37,224 nt of DNA from Nitrososphaerales archaeon (lineage in GTDB: Archaea; Thermoproteota; Nitrososphaeria_A; Caldarchaeales; Wolframiiraptoraceae): assembly GCA_023269855.1 (NCBI GenBank), contig JAGDWP010000047.1, positions 1 through 37,224 of the forward strand, in the 5' to 3' direction. Each line of letters begins with the position of its first letter. Position 1 is the stretch's first letter. The position numbers and the translations under genes are program-made. The notes under the pieces were generated by a model. That model had not been told where the DNA came from. It ran no database searches and saw only the letters and a list, made by a program, of their open reading frames with translations. This document shows positions 27,964 to 37,081 of the stretch, in pieces.

Positions 27964-29322
27964 TTAGGCTCTTCTACTCTTACGAGTTCTTTTTCCAGGC
28001 TGCTGAGATTCAGATTCTAATGTTATCTTTAAGACTTCTTCTTTCTCACCTTTTCCGTAAGCCTTCTTTAGATACTCGATTTCTTCATTCGTAAATTCAA
28101 AATACTTGGCAATTTTTGCTCTTGAATTATCTGCCTGAGATATAATGAAACCGATGTATGGAAGCATCTCTTTATTTGCTTTATATGCTGATAGGTGGAG
28201 TTTAGAAGAAATCTTCATCGATATGCTTTGTCTAATCTCTCGTTCATTTTTATATTTTTGCAGAATTCTAATCTTCTCGGGGAAGGTAAATTTCTGGAAA
28301 CCTTTTGGAGGAGTCTTCCTAGGTACTGAAACTCCACCCGTCATTAATGGTATAGCATACTTCATTAATCTCCACATTTGAAGTTTATTCATTCTAGCAA
28401 AATAGATATCAGCTCTGGCCAGAACATCCAAGGCTTCGGCTAATTCATCTATTTCAGGTATTTGATTGGGAGCATTATCAAGTATCCATGTATACAGTGT
28501 TTCAGGGTCAAGTTCAACACCTTCTAGAGCAGCTCTTGCACCCCTAAGGGATTTCGCATAGAAGACGTATCTTAAAGCTTCGAATATCTCTCTAACTCTA
28601 TTCCTCTCACCTAGGACTTCTATATCTTTCTCAGTGAGAACAGTCTTTCCTGCAGCGATCGTTTGTAAATCCATTATCGCAGACCTTAAGTCTCCCTCCG
28701 ACCTTTCAGCAAGCTTACTCAAGAGGGGTTCTGAAACATTAATGCCTTCTTTTTCACATATTTCTTTCAGTCTCTTAACTATAGCTGTCTTGTTTAATCT
28801 CTTGAATTCAATCATTAGAGCTTGTTCTCTGATAGGTGCAAGCTTCTGATCCCATGGGTTGTTTGCAACCATTACGATCGGTACTCTAGTTTCATTAATT
28901 ATCTTCCTGAGAGCTGAGATGCCTCCAGCATCTTCTCTTCCCGCTATCCCATCCACTTCATCTACCAATATTATTTTCTTCGAATAACCGTCGAGTGTAG
29001 CATACTGAGATGATTCACCTACTATCGCTTTCATTTTCTCTTCGTTTCTCCAATCACTAGCATTGACTTCAACGACGTCATACCCATACTCTCTACCATA
29101 TGCTAATACTAAGCTTGTTTTACCTACTCCTGCAGGACCATAGAGTAATGCAGCCTTCTTACTCGGTTTCCCCATCTCCCATTGCTTCATCCATTCAACG
29201 AAAGCCTTTACTGATTCTTGGTTACCTACTACTTCTGCAACTTTCTTCGGCCTATATTTTTCTGTCCAGAGCTGAACCATATTCTCTTCACTGTCTCGTC
29301 TTCTTCCTTGATTTAGCTGCAA
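27964..29322 (-). CDS. rfcL: Replication factor C large subunit (likely starts at internal Met of MVQLWTEKYRPKK)
   Basis: 'WTEKYRPKKVAEVVGNQESVKAFVEWM', 'LLYGPAGVGKTSLV', 'ILVDEVDGIAGREDAGG'. Confidence 0.96.
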   Translation of the reverse strand: MQLNQGRRRDSEENMVQLWTEKYRPKKVAEVVGNQESVKAFVEWMKQWEMGKPSKKAALLYGPAGVGKTSLVLAYGREYGYDVVEVNASDWRNEEKMKAIVGESSQYATLDGYSKKIILVDEVDGIAGREDAGGISALRKIINETRVPIVMVANNPWDQKLAPIREQALMIEFKRLNKTAIVKRLKEICEKEGINVSEPLLSKLAERSEGDLRSAIMDLQTIAAGKTVLTEKDIEVLGERNRVREIFEALRYVFYAKSLRGARAALEGVELDPETLYTWILDNAPNQIPEIDELAEALDVLARADIYFARMNKLQMWRLMKYAIPLMTGGVSVPRKTPPKGFQKFTFPEKIRILQKYKNEREIRQSISMKISSKLHLSAYKANKEMLPYIGFIISQADNSRAKIAKYFEFTNEEIEYLKKAYGKGEKEEVLKITLESESQQPGKRTRKSRRA

Positions 29323-30289
29323 GTCTAGCCAGGAATGCCATAAGCTGGACTTCTTCTGTGCCTCCTTCAGCCATCCTATAATCTACTTCTCCAAGCAAGT
29401 CTAATAGCTCTAATTTATCTTCTTCGCTTAGATCCAGATAAAACAATTCACGATATATTGCGGAGACGATGTCTGAGCCTGCTAACCCCTGCACATAGAT
29501 TAGTTTCCTTAATTCATCTCTCGCTTGCGTGAAGTTTCCACCCATTGCTAGTTCTAGAATCTTTCTAATCTCTCCTCTACTAACATATCCTAAGATATAG
29601 TAGACTGTTTTCTCATCTATCTTACGGGATATTGAAGCCGCTGCCTGAAGCGTGTTTATTGCTCTCCTCATGTCTCCTTCAGAGAATTCATATATTGTTT
29701 CAAGAGCTGCTTCATCGACTTCAAGCTTTTCTTGCTCAGCAATCCATTTAATTCTGTCGATAATATCTTTCTTGAGTAGCGGTCTGAACCGAAATACTGC
29801 ACATCTACTCTGTATAGGTTCAATAATTCTATTACTATAGTTAGCGGCTAAGATGAATCTGCATGTAGTTGAATACTGTTCCATGACTCTTCTAAACGCA
29901 TGCTGTGCATCATCTGTTAGCTGGTCGCTCTCATCGAGGAGAAGTATCTTAAAACCTATCTCTCCGCCCATAGGTATCTGGCGAGCAAACATCTTAACCT
30001 TCTCCCTGATTGTTTGAATACCTCTCTCATCACTTGCGTTTATCTCTACGAACCATCCATCCTCGATGTAACTTGGTCCATAAAGGTCTCTAGCAAAAGC
30101 ATGGGCGGTGGCAGTCTTTCCTACACCTGGTGGCCCCGCAAAAAGCATGTGTGGAACAGCTTTAGTTTTCAGTATATTCTTCAGGCTTGTAATGACTTCT
30201 TCCTGGTTAACTACGTCGTCCAAAGTCTTCGGTCTATATTTCTCAACCCATGGAAGAGTCGCTACCGCTTCTAGACTCATTTCCTTCAC
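29288..30289 (-). CDS. rfcS: Replication factor C small subunit
   Basis: 'PWVEKYRPKTLDDVVNQEEV', 'LFAGPPGVGKTATAHAFARDLYG', 'LLDESDQLTDDAQHAFRRVMEQYS', 'SRCAVFRF'. Confidence 0.97.
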   Translation of the reverse strand: MKEMSLEAVATLPWVEKYRPKTLDDVVNQEEVITSLKNILKTKAVPHMLFAGPPGVGKTATAHAFARDLYGPSYIEDGWFVEINASDERGIQTIREKVKMFARQIPMGGEIGFKILLLDESDQLTDDAQHAFRRVMEQYSTTCRFILAANYSNRIIEPIQSRCAVFRFRPLLKKDIIDRIKWIAEQEKLEVDEAALETIYEFSEGDMRRAINTLQAAASISRKIDEKTVYYILGYVSRGEIRKILELAMGGNFTQARDELRKLIYVQGLAGSDIVSAIYRELFYLDLSEEDKLELLDLLGEVDYRMAEGGTEEVQLMAFLARLAAKSRKKTRQ

Positions 30290-30489
30290 CTAACACTTTG
30301 ATCTTAACCCAACCTATTAGTCTTTCCTCCTAGTTGGACCTCCCAATTATCATGAAAATCTACTGTTAATACCTTAGTAAAACTTCTATGATAAAAATTA
30401 ATCAAATCTAGATATGGGGAATCTATCTTAATCAACAAACGAATTTGAATGGCTCCTTTATATCATATCAAGCTGTTTAAGGTTAAAGT

Positions 30490-31236
30490 CTAAATTATTT
30501 TTATGTTGAATATCGTACTTGCATTTTCAGTTGTTTTCTCCTCAACTTTACTAACTGGGATGGATTTCAACTTACTTATCCATTCAGCTGAAATCCTAAT
30601 ATTAGATGGTTTATTTACTTCGTTGGGATTAGGTGCTAGAGCCGGAGCATCAGATTCCAGTAAAAGATTATCCAATGGTAACCTTTTTACAACTTTCTGC
30701 TTCTGTTGACTTCTATTTATTGAGGGTGGGATACTAAAGAAATATCCTTTTTCCGCTCCTTTCTCAGCATGTGAGACAGACCCGTCGAAAGCATGCATTA
30801 CGACTTTTTCCACTCTGTTCTCAATCAATATTTGTAATGCGTATTTCCCAGCTGACCTAGAATGGACTACTAACGGTAAGTCAAGTCTTCTAGCGAGTTC
30901 GATAAATTCCACGAAAGCTTTTTCCTGTATCTTTCTATCGGTGTCCCCAGATGCATAGTAGTCTAATCCGACTTCACCGATAGCAACTATCTTATCAGAG
31001 TTCTTCTCGATTAAATCTATTACTAACTCGAGGTCTCTTAAATCGTATGGCATTATGCCTATTGCTGGATAGACGGTATGGTAGTCACTTATCTCGAGAA
31101 CTTTGAGTGAATCTTTGAAACCGAGACCTGAGGTAATGAAAGCTCTAACTCCAACCTCTTTTGCTTCAGCAATGACCTGATGGAGTGTGTTTTGGAAAAC
31201 TGCATCAGTGAGATGACAGTGGACATCAATCATCAT
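30490..31236 (-). CDS. TatD family hydrolase
   Basis: 'MIDVHCHLTD', 'IGEVGLDYYA', 'LPLVVHSRSAGKYA', 'LLLESDAPALAP'. Confidence 0.93.
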   Translation of the reverse strand: MMIDVHCHLTDAVFQNTLHQVIAEAKEVGVRAFITSGLGFKDSLKVLEISDYHTVYPAIGIMPYDLRDLELVIDLIEKNSDKIVAIGEVGLDYYASGDTDRKIQEKAFVEFIELARRLDLPLVVHSRSAGKYALQILIENRVEKVVMHAFDGSVSHAEKGAEKGYFFSIPPSINRSQQKQKVVKRLPLDNLLLESDAPALAPNPNEVNKPSNIRISAEWISKLKSIPVSKVEEKTTENASTIFNIKII

Positions 31237-31377
31237 TTCTACATACTAGAGATATCTACGCATCTCAAATATTTTTGGATAATGGATATCGCTTACCTAG
31301 ATAAATCAAAATACCTTCTCTACTAGAAAGCTGGATATCTAGCAAATTTTTTAAGAGACTGTGTAGATTCATATTGT

Positions 31378-32034
31378 ATGCCATATGTGTACGGAGAAGT
31401 AGAGATTAGCTGGCTGGGGCATGACTCTTTCTATGTCAAATACTCTGACAAGAGGATATATTTCGACCCCTTTAAGATAAAACCTAAAGACAAAGCAACA
31501 CATATATTTATTTCACATGAGCATTTTGACCATCTCTCCATAGATGATTTGAGGAAGATCACCGCTTCCGACACTAACATTATAGCAGCTGAACCATGTA
31601 GGAAACAGCTTAGCTCTCTCCAAACAGGCTTATTAAAATATGTAAAACCTGGAGACAAGCTAGAGATTTCAGGAGTAAATGTTGAAGTTGTACCCGCATA
31701 TAATATTAACAAGTTTAGGGAGCCTGGAGTTGTATATCATCCGAAGACAGCTGGTGGAGTAGGATATTTGGTTGAAGTAGGTGGAGTGAGAATATATCAT
31801 ACAGGAGACACTGACTTCATTCCAGAGATGAAGAATCTTGTTGTAGATATAGCGTTGATTCCGGTTAGTGGAACATTTGTAATGACTGCGGAGGAAGCAG
31901 CTCAAGCAGTAAACGAATTCAAGCCGAAGATCGCTATACCTATGCATTATGGAGCAATAGTTGGAAGCATGAAGGATGTAGAAGAATTTAAGAAGAAAGC
32001 AAAAGTAGAAGTAGTAGTTCTTCAGAAGGAGTGA
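31378..32034 (+). CDS. Metal-dependent hydrolase, MBL fold (UPF0173/UlaG-like)
   Basis: 'EISWLGHDSFYVKY', 'FISHEHFDHLSIDDLRKI', 'YHTGDTDFIPEMK', 'AIPMHYGAIVG'. Confidence 0.92.
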   Translation: MPYVYGEVEISWLGHDSFYVKYSDKRIYFDPFKIKPKDKATHIFISHEHFDHLSIDDLRKITASDTNIIAAEPCRKQLSSLQTGLLKYVKPGDKLEISGVNVEVVPAYNINKFREPGVVYHPKTAGGVGYLVEVGGVRIYHTGDTDFIPEMKNLVVDIALIPVSGTFVMTAEEAAQAVNEFKPKIAIPMHYGAIVGSMKDVEEFKKKAKVEVVVLQKE

Positions 32035-32468
32035 ACGAAGATATGAGTGAGTGTAGTCACCAGTATATCTATGGTGGATTAGTGAACATCTATGATGGCG
32101 AGAAGCTATTAAAAGTTTATGAATACTGGAAGTGTAGAAGATGCGGAAAGATAAGAGCTGGATATAGATCATTTGGCGATACTTCTTCCACCCATGGACT
32201 ACTCGAAGAACCAGAAAATGATGGGAAATGGATTCTTCTAGTCTGTCATCAAACAAAAGATGTAGATGCATACTTTGTAAAACCTGGAGATAGAATAGTC
32301 CATGCATGTAGTGATGGCAAGAAGGAATTTTACGTAACTGAGGAATACAAGATCTTAAGTAAAGAAGAGGGGAGTGTGTCTGGGCACTATAGTTTCCTGC
32401 TTGAAGAAGTCTCTACAGGTGTAATAGATATCTCAAAAGAACCAATAACAGTTATCAAGTCTTCTTAG
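32031..32468 (+). CDS. Hypothetical protein with possible zinc site
   Basis: 'CSHQ...YWKCRRCGKIRAGYRS' CxxC; 4-bp overlap with upstream MBL gene. Confidence 0.7.
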   Translation: MNEDMSECSHQYIYGGLVNIYDGEKLLKVYEYWKCRRCGKIRAGYRSFGDTSSTHGLLEEPENDGKWILLVCHQTKDVDAYFVKPGDRIVHACSDGKKEFYVTEEYKILSKEEGSVSGHYSFLLEEVSTGVIDISKEPITVIKSS

Positions 32469-33657
32469 GAGATTTTTCCTTGACATCGATTAGTGTCTGA
32501 CTGATCTTGTCGACGTCTTCTTCATTGTTATAGAAATCTATAGAGATTCTGAGTATATTTGGTCTAGCTGATACAATGATCTTTTCTCTCGATAGTTTCT
32601 CTGCAACATCGTAAGGATCATTTATAAATAAGCTCACTATGCCACTTCTCTTATTTCTATCAATTGGAGAAAAGATTTTGAAATCCCTCTCAGTTAATTC
32701 TTTAATGAGTTGATCTGTTAAACTCAATATTCTTCTCCAGCTTGAATCTAGATCGATTTTCTGGAAAAATCTTAGAGACTCTGTTAAACCTATAACTGTG
32801 GGTCCAGCCCAGCTACCCCATTCATATCTAGAAGCAGTGTTAGCGGGTTCAGAATCAAGTAGAGGTAGAGGTCTGTCAAAGAGTCGACTCTCCCCCCTAA
32901 TCATTCTCTCAACTACAGAGTCTGTAACGCCTATCCACCCTGTCCAACAATTCGTTAGAACAGTATCCAGTAATTCTCTTTTAACATATAGGAATGCTGC
33001 TCCACTAGGTGCTAGAAGCCACTTGTATGAACCACATACAGCGATATCAACATCTAAACTCCTTAGATCGATTGGAAAAACTCCAGCAGCATGGAATATG
33101 TCGCTTAATACTAGAGCTCCCTTCTCATGCGCTATTTTAGCAATCGTCTGTAAGTCTTCTCTATATCCTGTAAGCCATCCAACGTAATCTACAGATACTA
33201 GTTGCGTTTCTTCATCAATTAACTTCTCATATTCTTCTAGAGGAATCCTCCCATTTCTGTATTTCGCAATTCTGATTTCTTTAATGAGACCATTTCTTAA
33301 GAGAGAAGAGAATACATTGAAGTTCGTTGGAAAATTATGTTCAGCAACTACTATATTTGATTCCTTTCTCCAATCTATTGATGAAGCTACTGCAATGAGT
33401 CCAGTTGAAGTATTAGGTATGAGTGCTACTTCATCTTCCCTCACTTTAATCATTGAAGAAAACAATTTACGTGCTTGAATCACACTCTTTATAACTGTGT
33501 CCCAATCTTCACCATCATACAGCCATTTTTCAATAAAATCTACGACTGCTTTGTAGACATCTTTAGACATGGCCCCACTCGAAGCAGTATCCAGATAAGT
33601 ATATCGAGATAATAGAGGGAAACTAGATCTTATTTTATCGTAATTATTCATGGACAA
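32455..33657 (-). CDS. Class V aminotransferase / cysteine desulfurase-like PLP enzyme
   Basis: 'YLDTASSGAMSKDV', 'IVVAEHNFPTNFNVF', 'DVDIAVCGSYKWLLAPSGAAFLYVKREL' with PLP lysine. Confidence 0.92.
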   Translation of the reverse strand: MSMNNYDKIRSSFPLLSRYTYLDTASSGAMSKDVYKAVVDFIEKWLYDGEDWDTVIKSVIQARKLFSSMIKVREDEVALIPNTSTGLIAVASSIDWRKESNIVVAEHNFPTNFNVFSSLLRNGLIKEIRIAKYRNGRIPLEEYEKLIDEETQLVSVDYVGWLTGYREDLQTIAKIAHEKGALVLSDIFHAAGVFPIDLRSLDVDIAVCGSYKWLLAPSGAAFLYVKRELLDTVLTNCWTGWIGVTDSVVERMIRGESRLFDRPLPLLDSEPANTASRYEWGSWAGPTVIGLTESLRFFQKIDLDSSWRRILSLTDQLIKELTERDFKIFSPIDRNKRSGIVSLFINDPYDVAEKLSREKIIVSARPNILRISIDFYNNEEDVDKISQTLIDVKEKSPKKT

Positions 33658-33701
33658 TTAGATTATGCTCTAGATAATAAATTATTCTATCCTCACTGTA
33701 T

Positions 33702-34853
33702 TCATGATACTGGTTCGTACACGATCCCCAGCTGTTTAGCATAGTTATATGCTTCCATCAATTCTTCTCTATAAGGTCTCCTAGCAATATCTTTGTATAA
33801 TTCTGGCTTTGTAAGGACTTGATGCTCAGGTCTATACTGTTCCATAATATTTACTAAGACTTTTTCTCCAATGTTTTCAGCTATCCATTTCAGTATAGGT
33901 TTTGTATCACATTCAATATGATTTGGTAGAACGAGATGTCTAATAATCATGTCTCCATGCATTGAAGCATTAAGATGATTTCTAGTCACCACTTCTCTGT
34001 AACCCATTTTTGCACCAATTTTTGAAAGCCTTTTCGCACATTCATTGTTCCAATATTTGAAATCTGGAAGCCATATATCGACAACATCGATCAATATCTT
34101 CATTGCTTCTTCACTCATATACATATTACTATTCCATAGTATGGGCACATTCACATCCAAGTATTTTAGAGATTCAAGAATAATGTGAAGGTTGGGTGTC
34201 GGCTCACCTCCAACATAGTTTATATTTGCAGCACCGTCTAGTCTAAGCCTCTTAGCTATTGTTGCAAGTTTTAATGGGTCTGTTTCCACTCCTGCATTCT
34301 CTATACCCCCACTAGGTTGTGAAATATCCCAGTTTTGGCAGAATACACAGTGGAAAGTACATGATGCAAAGAATATCGTTCCAGAGCCTCCTCTCCCTTC
34401 AACACCTATCAGTGGGGCTTCTTCACCATAATGATGGAAGAAGCTTGAAACATACGCTCTATAATCTAATTTACACACTCCTCTTTGCCCTTCCAATCTG
34501 TTTACTCCACACCGCCATTCACAGAAATGACACTTCTTCAACATGCGGTAAGCTAGTTTAATCTTCAAGTCTAGAAATGATGGTGAAACCATTCTTAACT
34601 CATCTAACTTAAACTCTTTTTCAAAGTATTGATTAAATAATTCTTCTGCTTCTTTATGCATCTCATCGTTAAGCCTCCATAATTCATCATCAGATGCTTC
34701 GTCAAGCTTCACATCTATTGGGATTGTCTTGAGTATCATGAATTTCGCAGGAGTCTTATTCAACATAACTGACCTATACCATCTTAGTCTTTTCCTTACT
34801 TCTTCATTACGCCAAACCGCTACAGCATCTGGTCTGTATAACACTATGCTCAA
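33702..34853 (-). CDS. Radical SAM protein, PflA-like archaeal family
   Basis: 'FFASCTFHCVFCQNWDISQ' CxxxCxxC, an additional Cys cluster 'CHFCEWRCGVNRLEGQRGVC', 'VGGEPTPNLHIILESL'. Confidence 0.93.
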   Translation of the reverse strand: MSIVLYRPDAVAVWRNEEVRKRLRWYRSVMLNKTPAKFMILKTIPIDVKLDEASDDELWRLNDEMHKEAEELFNQYFEKEFKLDELRMVSPSFLDLKIKLAYRMLKKCHFCEWRCGVNRLEGQRGVCKLDYRAYVSSFFHHYGEEAPLIGVEGRGGSGTIFFASCTFHCVFCQNWDISQPSGGIENAGVETDPLKLATIAKRLRLDGAANINYVGGEPTPNLHIILESLKYLDVNVPILWNSNMYMSEEAMKILIDVVDIWLPDFKYWNNECAKRLSKIGAKMGYREVVTRNHLNASMHGDMIIRHLVLPNHIECDTKPILKWIAENIGEKVLVNIMEQYRPEHQVLTKPELYKDIARRPYREELMEAYNYAKQLGIVYEPVS

Positions 34854-34968
34854 ATTCTAGCAGCCCCTCATAAACAAAAAGTAGAAGGAAGATTAAATAT
34901 TTTGTTCCAACTTAGACTTGCTCAACTTATACTAAAGATTAGAAAAATTTTTTAGTAGTTACTCGTTT

Positions 34969-35379
34969 ATGGAGTACATGCATTCCAGAAGACATATTAA
35001 AGAAGCTTTAAAATATTTTGAAAAATTAACGGATAGAGAGCATGCGATATTTGAGGCTGGGATATCTCTTGGAGCAATCTTTCATCAACTTGTCGGTATG
35101 CCTGTGAAGTTGGAAAAGATACGGGAACTTGAATCAGCATTGAGTAATGCGTTTTCTTCTCAACCTTTCAGAGTAAGAACTGAAATAAGAATTAATGCTG
35201 AAAGAATTAGAAGAGGTTTAACGGAGCCATATGATTATGGTGTGATTAATCCTGAGTCTCTCGATGTAGAAGTTGTTGTAGAGTATGGATATGCGAGAGT
35301 TAAAGCGAGATTGAAATGGATTGATGAATTGGGGTATCCTTTAATGTATGTTGAGGAAGTTACTATCAGAGGAATCTAG
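34969..35379 (+). CDS. mptD: Archaeal dihydroneopterin aldolase MptD-like (DUF372); 3' end lies inside the 390-bp repeat
   Basis: 'DREHAIFEAGISLGAIFHQLVGMPV' and 'YPLMYVEEVT'; the final codons and stop come from repeat sequence beginning at 35358. Confidence 0.72.
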   Translation: MEYMHSRRHIKEALKYFEKLTDREHAIFEAGISLGAIFHQLVGMPVKLEKIRELESALSNAFSSQPFRVRTEIRINAERIRRGLTEPYDYGVINPESLDVEVVVEYGYARVKARLKWIDELGYPLMYVEEVTIRGI

Positions 35380-36004
35380 ATCGGGTTCCGAATTAATGGA
35401 TTTGATAGAAGAGAGGAGTGGGGGTCTTTGGAGACCGAGCCCAGGCTCAATCTATCCTCTACTTGAATGGCTAAGGGATAGAGGGTATGTTAAGGAAGCT
35501 CAGACTGGGGATATCAATGTGAGGAGATATTCTTTAACGGAAAAAGGTAGGAAGTTCCTTGAAGAGCAGAGAGAAATTAAAGCTTTCATGATGAGGACTT
35601 GGAGACTATTTGCGCCCTACGTTCTTGACACATTTTTCTACAAAACTCTTAACGATAAACAGCATGAATTAATCCAGTCAGTAAGAATGTTTATGCAAAC
35701 ATTGTTCTCTCTCCAATCTAAGATATGGGAGGAGGATAATAAAATGTGTATCCTTATAATGACTATTGGTGGAGCTATTGCAGGTCTTAAAGCAATAGGC
35801 GATCTTACATATCGGGGTATAATATTGGGGTTGGTCTGCCTCCTAAATCCGATAGCCGCTATCCCAACCTCAATCTTCATAGGCTCAATAATAGTAGGTG
35901 CAACAGTTCTGGTTAGAAGGCTTCGCTTACCCTTCGGACTCGACGTACTCTTTCTAGGGATTGTATCTATAACATTCGCCACTTTCCAATTCTTCTACCT
36001 GTAG
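35348..36004 (+). pseudogene. Chimeric ORF: N-truncated PadR fused to the C-terminal tail of an ABC sugar/nucleoside permease
   Basis: The PadR part is identical to the 24139 gene. After 35747 the frame reads 'GGAIAGLKAIGDLTYRGIILGLVCLLNPIAAIPTSIFIGSIIVGATVLVRRLRLPFGLDVLFLGIVSITFATFQFFYL', typical of BMP-family permease tails. Confidence 0.75.
35358..35747 (+). repeat. 390-bp perfect direct repeat, copy B
   Basis: Identical to 24254-24643; both flanks diverge abruptly. Confidence 0.97.
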
Positions 36005-36056
36005 AAGATTAGGAGGATGAAATGATGTAGCCTTTCATAGCTAGAAATCTCTTCTA
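36002..36056. other. Two-step intergenic inverted repeat / hairpin
   Basis: TAGAAG(ATT)...(AAT)CTCTTCTA enclosing ATGAAA...TTTCAT just after the chimeric ORF stop. Confidence 0.35.
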
Positions 36057-36097
36057 CTAAGTCTCTGTAAGTTTGATGGAGAAAGAATGGTGGGGGG

Positions 36098-36911
36098 TTA
36101 GAGGGCTTTCATTAGTCTCTCCTTCTTCCTTCTAATAGTGAAACCAACGAGTTCAGCGAACCTCCGCCTAGAATTTGCTCGAATATAGAGATAATATTCA
36201 TCTTTCTTTGTATAGTATAATTTTTCCTATCTTTTTTCTATCGTAGATCGGTGTCCCCTCCTTTGTTCCTAGATGTGGTCCTGTTACATCTATATTTAAC
36301 TTCAATAATAGTTCCCTAACATAGTTGAGAAGTCTTAGATCTGTATTGTAAACATATATCGCCCCATTCTTTTCTACGCATCCTTCGCTATCGAAGAATG
36401 CTCTGAGAAACGCTGTCATAGTCTCTACACTATATTCAATATATGGTCTTAGTTTCTCAATGTCTAACGGCTTCTTCAATAATTCACATAATGTTTTCGA
36501 GCATCCTTCAACAACATAGAGTCCACCTCGCAGTTTTCCAATATATGGTTTAGACCCTGTAACGACTTCAAGGCATCTAGCAAACTCTAAAGCATAGTCA
36601 GCATCTTTGGATTTTAAACCAATTATATATCTATGCTCATGTTTTCTAACACATGTATATCCATCTCCTGCTCTTCCACCAATGATTGTTGCTAACTCTC
36701 TCGACGGCTTAATATCATCCAATGTTATCAATACACTTCGATAGGGATTATGGATATCTCTTAACCAGTAACTTATATGTGATATCGATAACCTCTCATT
36801 ATACTTCTCTTCAATTATCTTTATTATCTGGCTGTATGATAGTCCAAGGTTTCTAAGTCTATATACCTCATCGTATAATTTCATTCTTAGTTCTAGCGGT
36901 CTAAGCTTCAT
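36098..36911 (-). pseudogene. LAGLIDADG homing endonuclease with N-terminal HTH, frameshifted near its 3' end
   Basis: 'SYSQIIKIIEEKYNERLSISHISYWLRDIHNPY', 'ATIIGGRAGDGY', 'AFLRAFFDSEGCVEKNGAIYVYNTDLRLLNYVRELLLKLNIDVTGPHLGTKEGTPIYDRKKIGK', then +1 shift and 'YYTKKDEYYLYIRANSRRRFAELVGFTIRRKKERLMKAL*'. Confidence 0.85.
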
Positions 36912-36915
36912 ACCT

Positions 36916-37071
36916 TCACACTCCTAGAAGCTTTAATAGTGTCGGTATAAGTAGTAGCATTGTTATCAATCCTATTAATGGTCCAAGCGGGTCTGTTACT
37001 GGTGGTAGCCCAGCGAATAGGTTAGCTAATAAGTTGTAGGTTTTTTCGAGATATTCTCTTATCCTCTTCAT
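36916..37071 (-). CDS. 51-aa small membrane protein
   Basis: ATG 37071, TGA 36916-36918: 'MKRIREYLEKTYNLLANLFAGLPPVTDPLGPLIGLITMLLLIPTLLKLLGV'; GGTGAT RBS-like upstream; 4 bp before the endonuclease start. Confidence 0.6.
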   Translation of the reverse strand: MKRIREYLEKTYNLLANLFAGLPPVTDPLGPLIGLITMLLLIPTLLKLLGV

Positions 37072-37081
37072 ACTATCACCT

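Noticed and set aside
31669-32307. 212-aa minus-strand ORF
   Set aside because: Antisense to two well-supported genes (MBL hydrolase and CxxC protein); low-complexity His/Tyr/Ser-rich composition typical of a shadow frame.
24254-35747. Composite transposon bounded by the 390-bp repeats
   Set aside because: The repeats encode a piece of PadR, carry no terminal inverted repeats or transposase, and enclose core genes; recombination or an assembly artefact is more plausible.
35638-35982. 114-aa minus-strand ORF over the repeat and permease tail
   Set aside because: Antisense to the chimeric ORF; no domain features.
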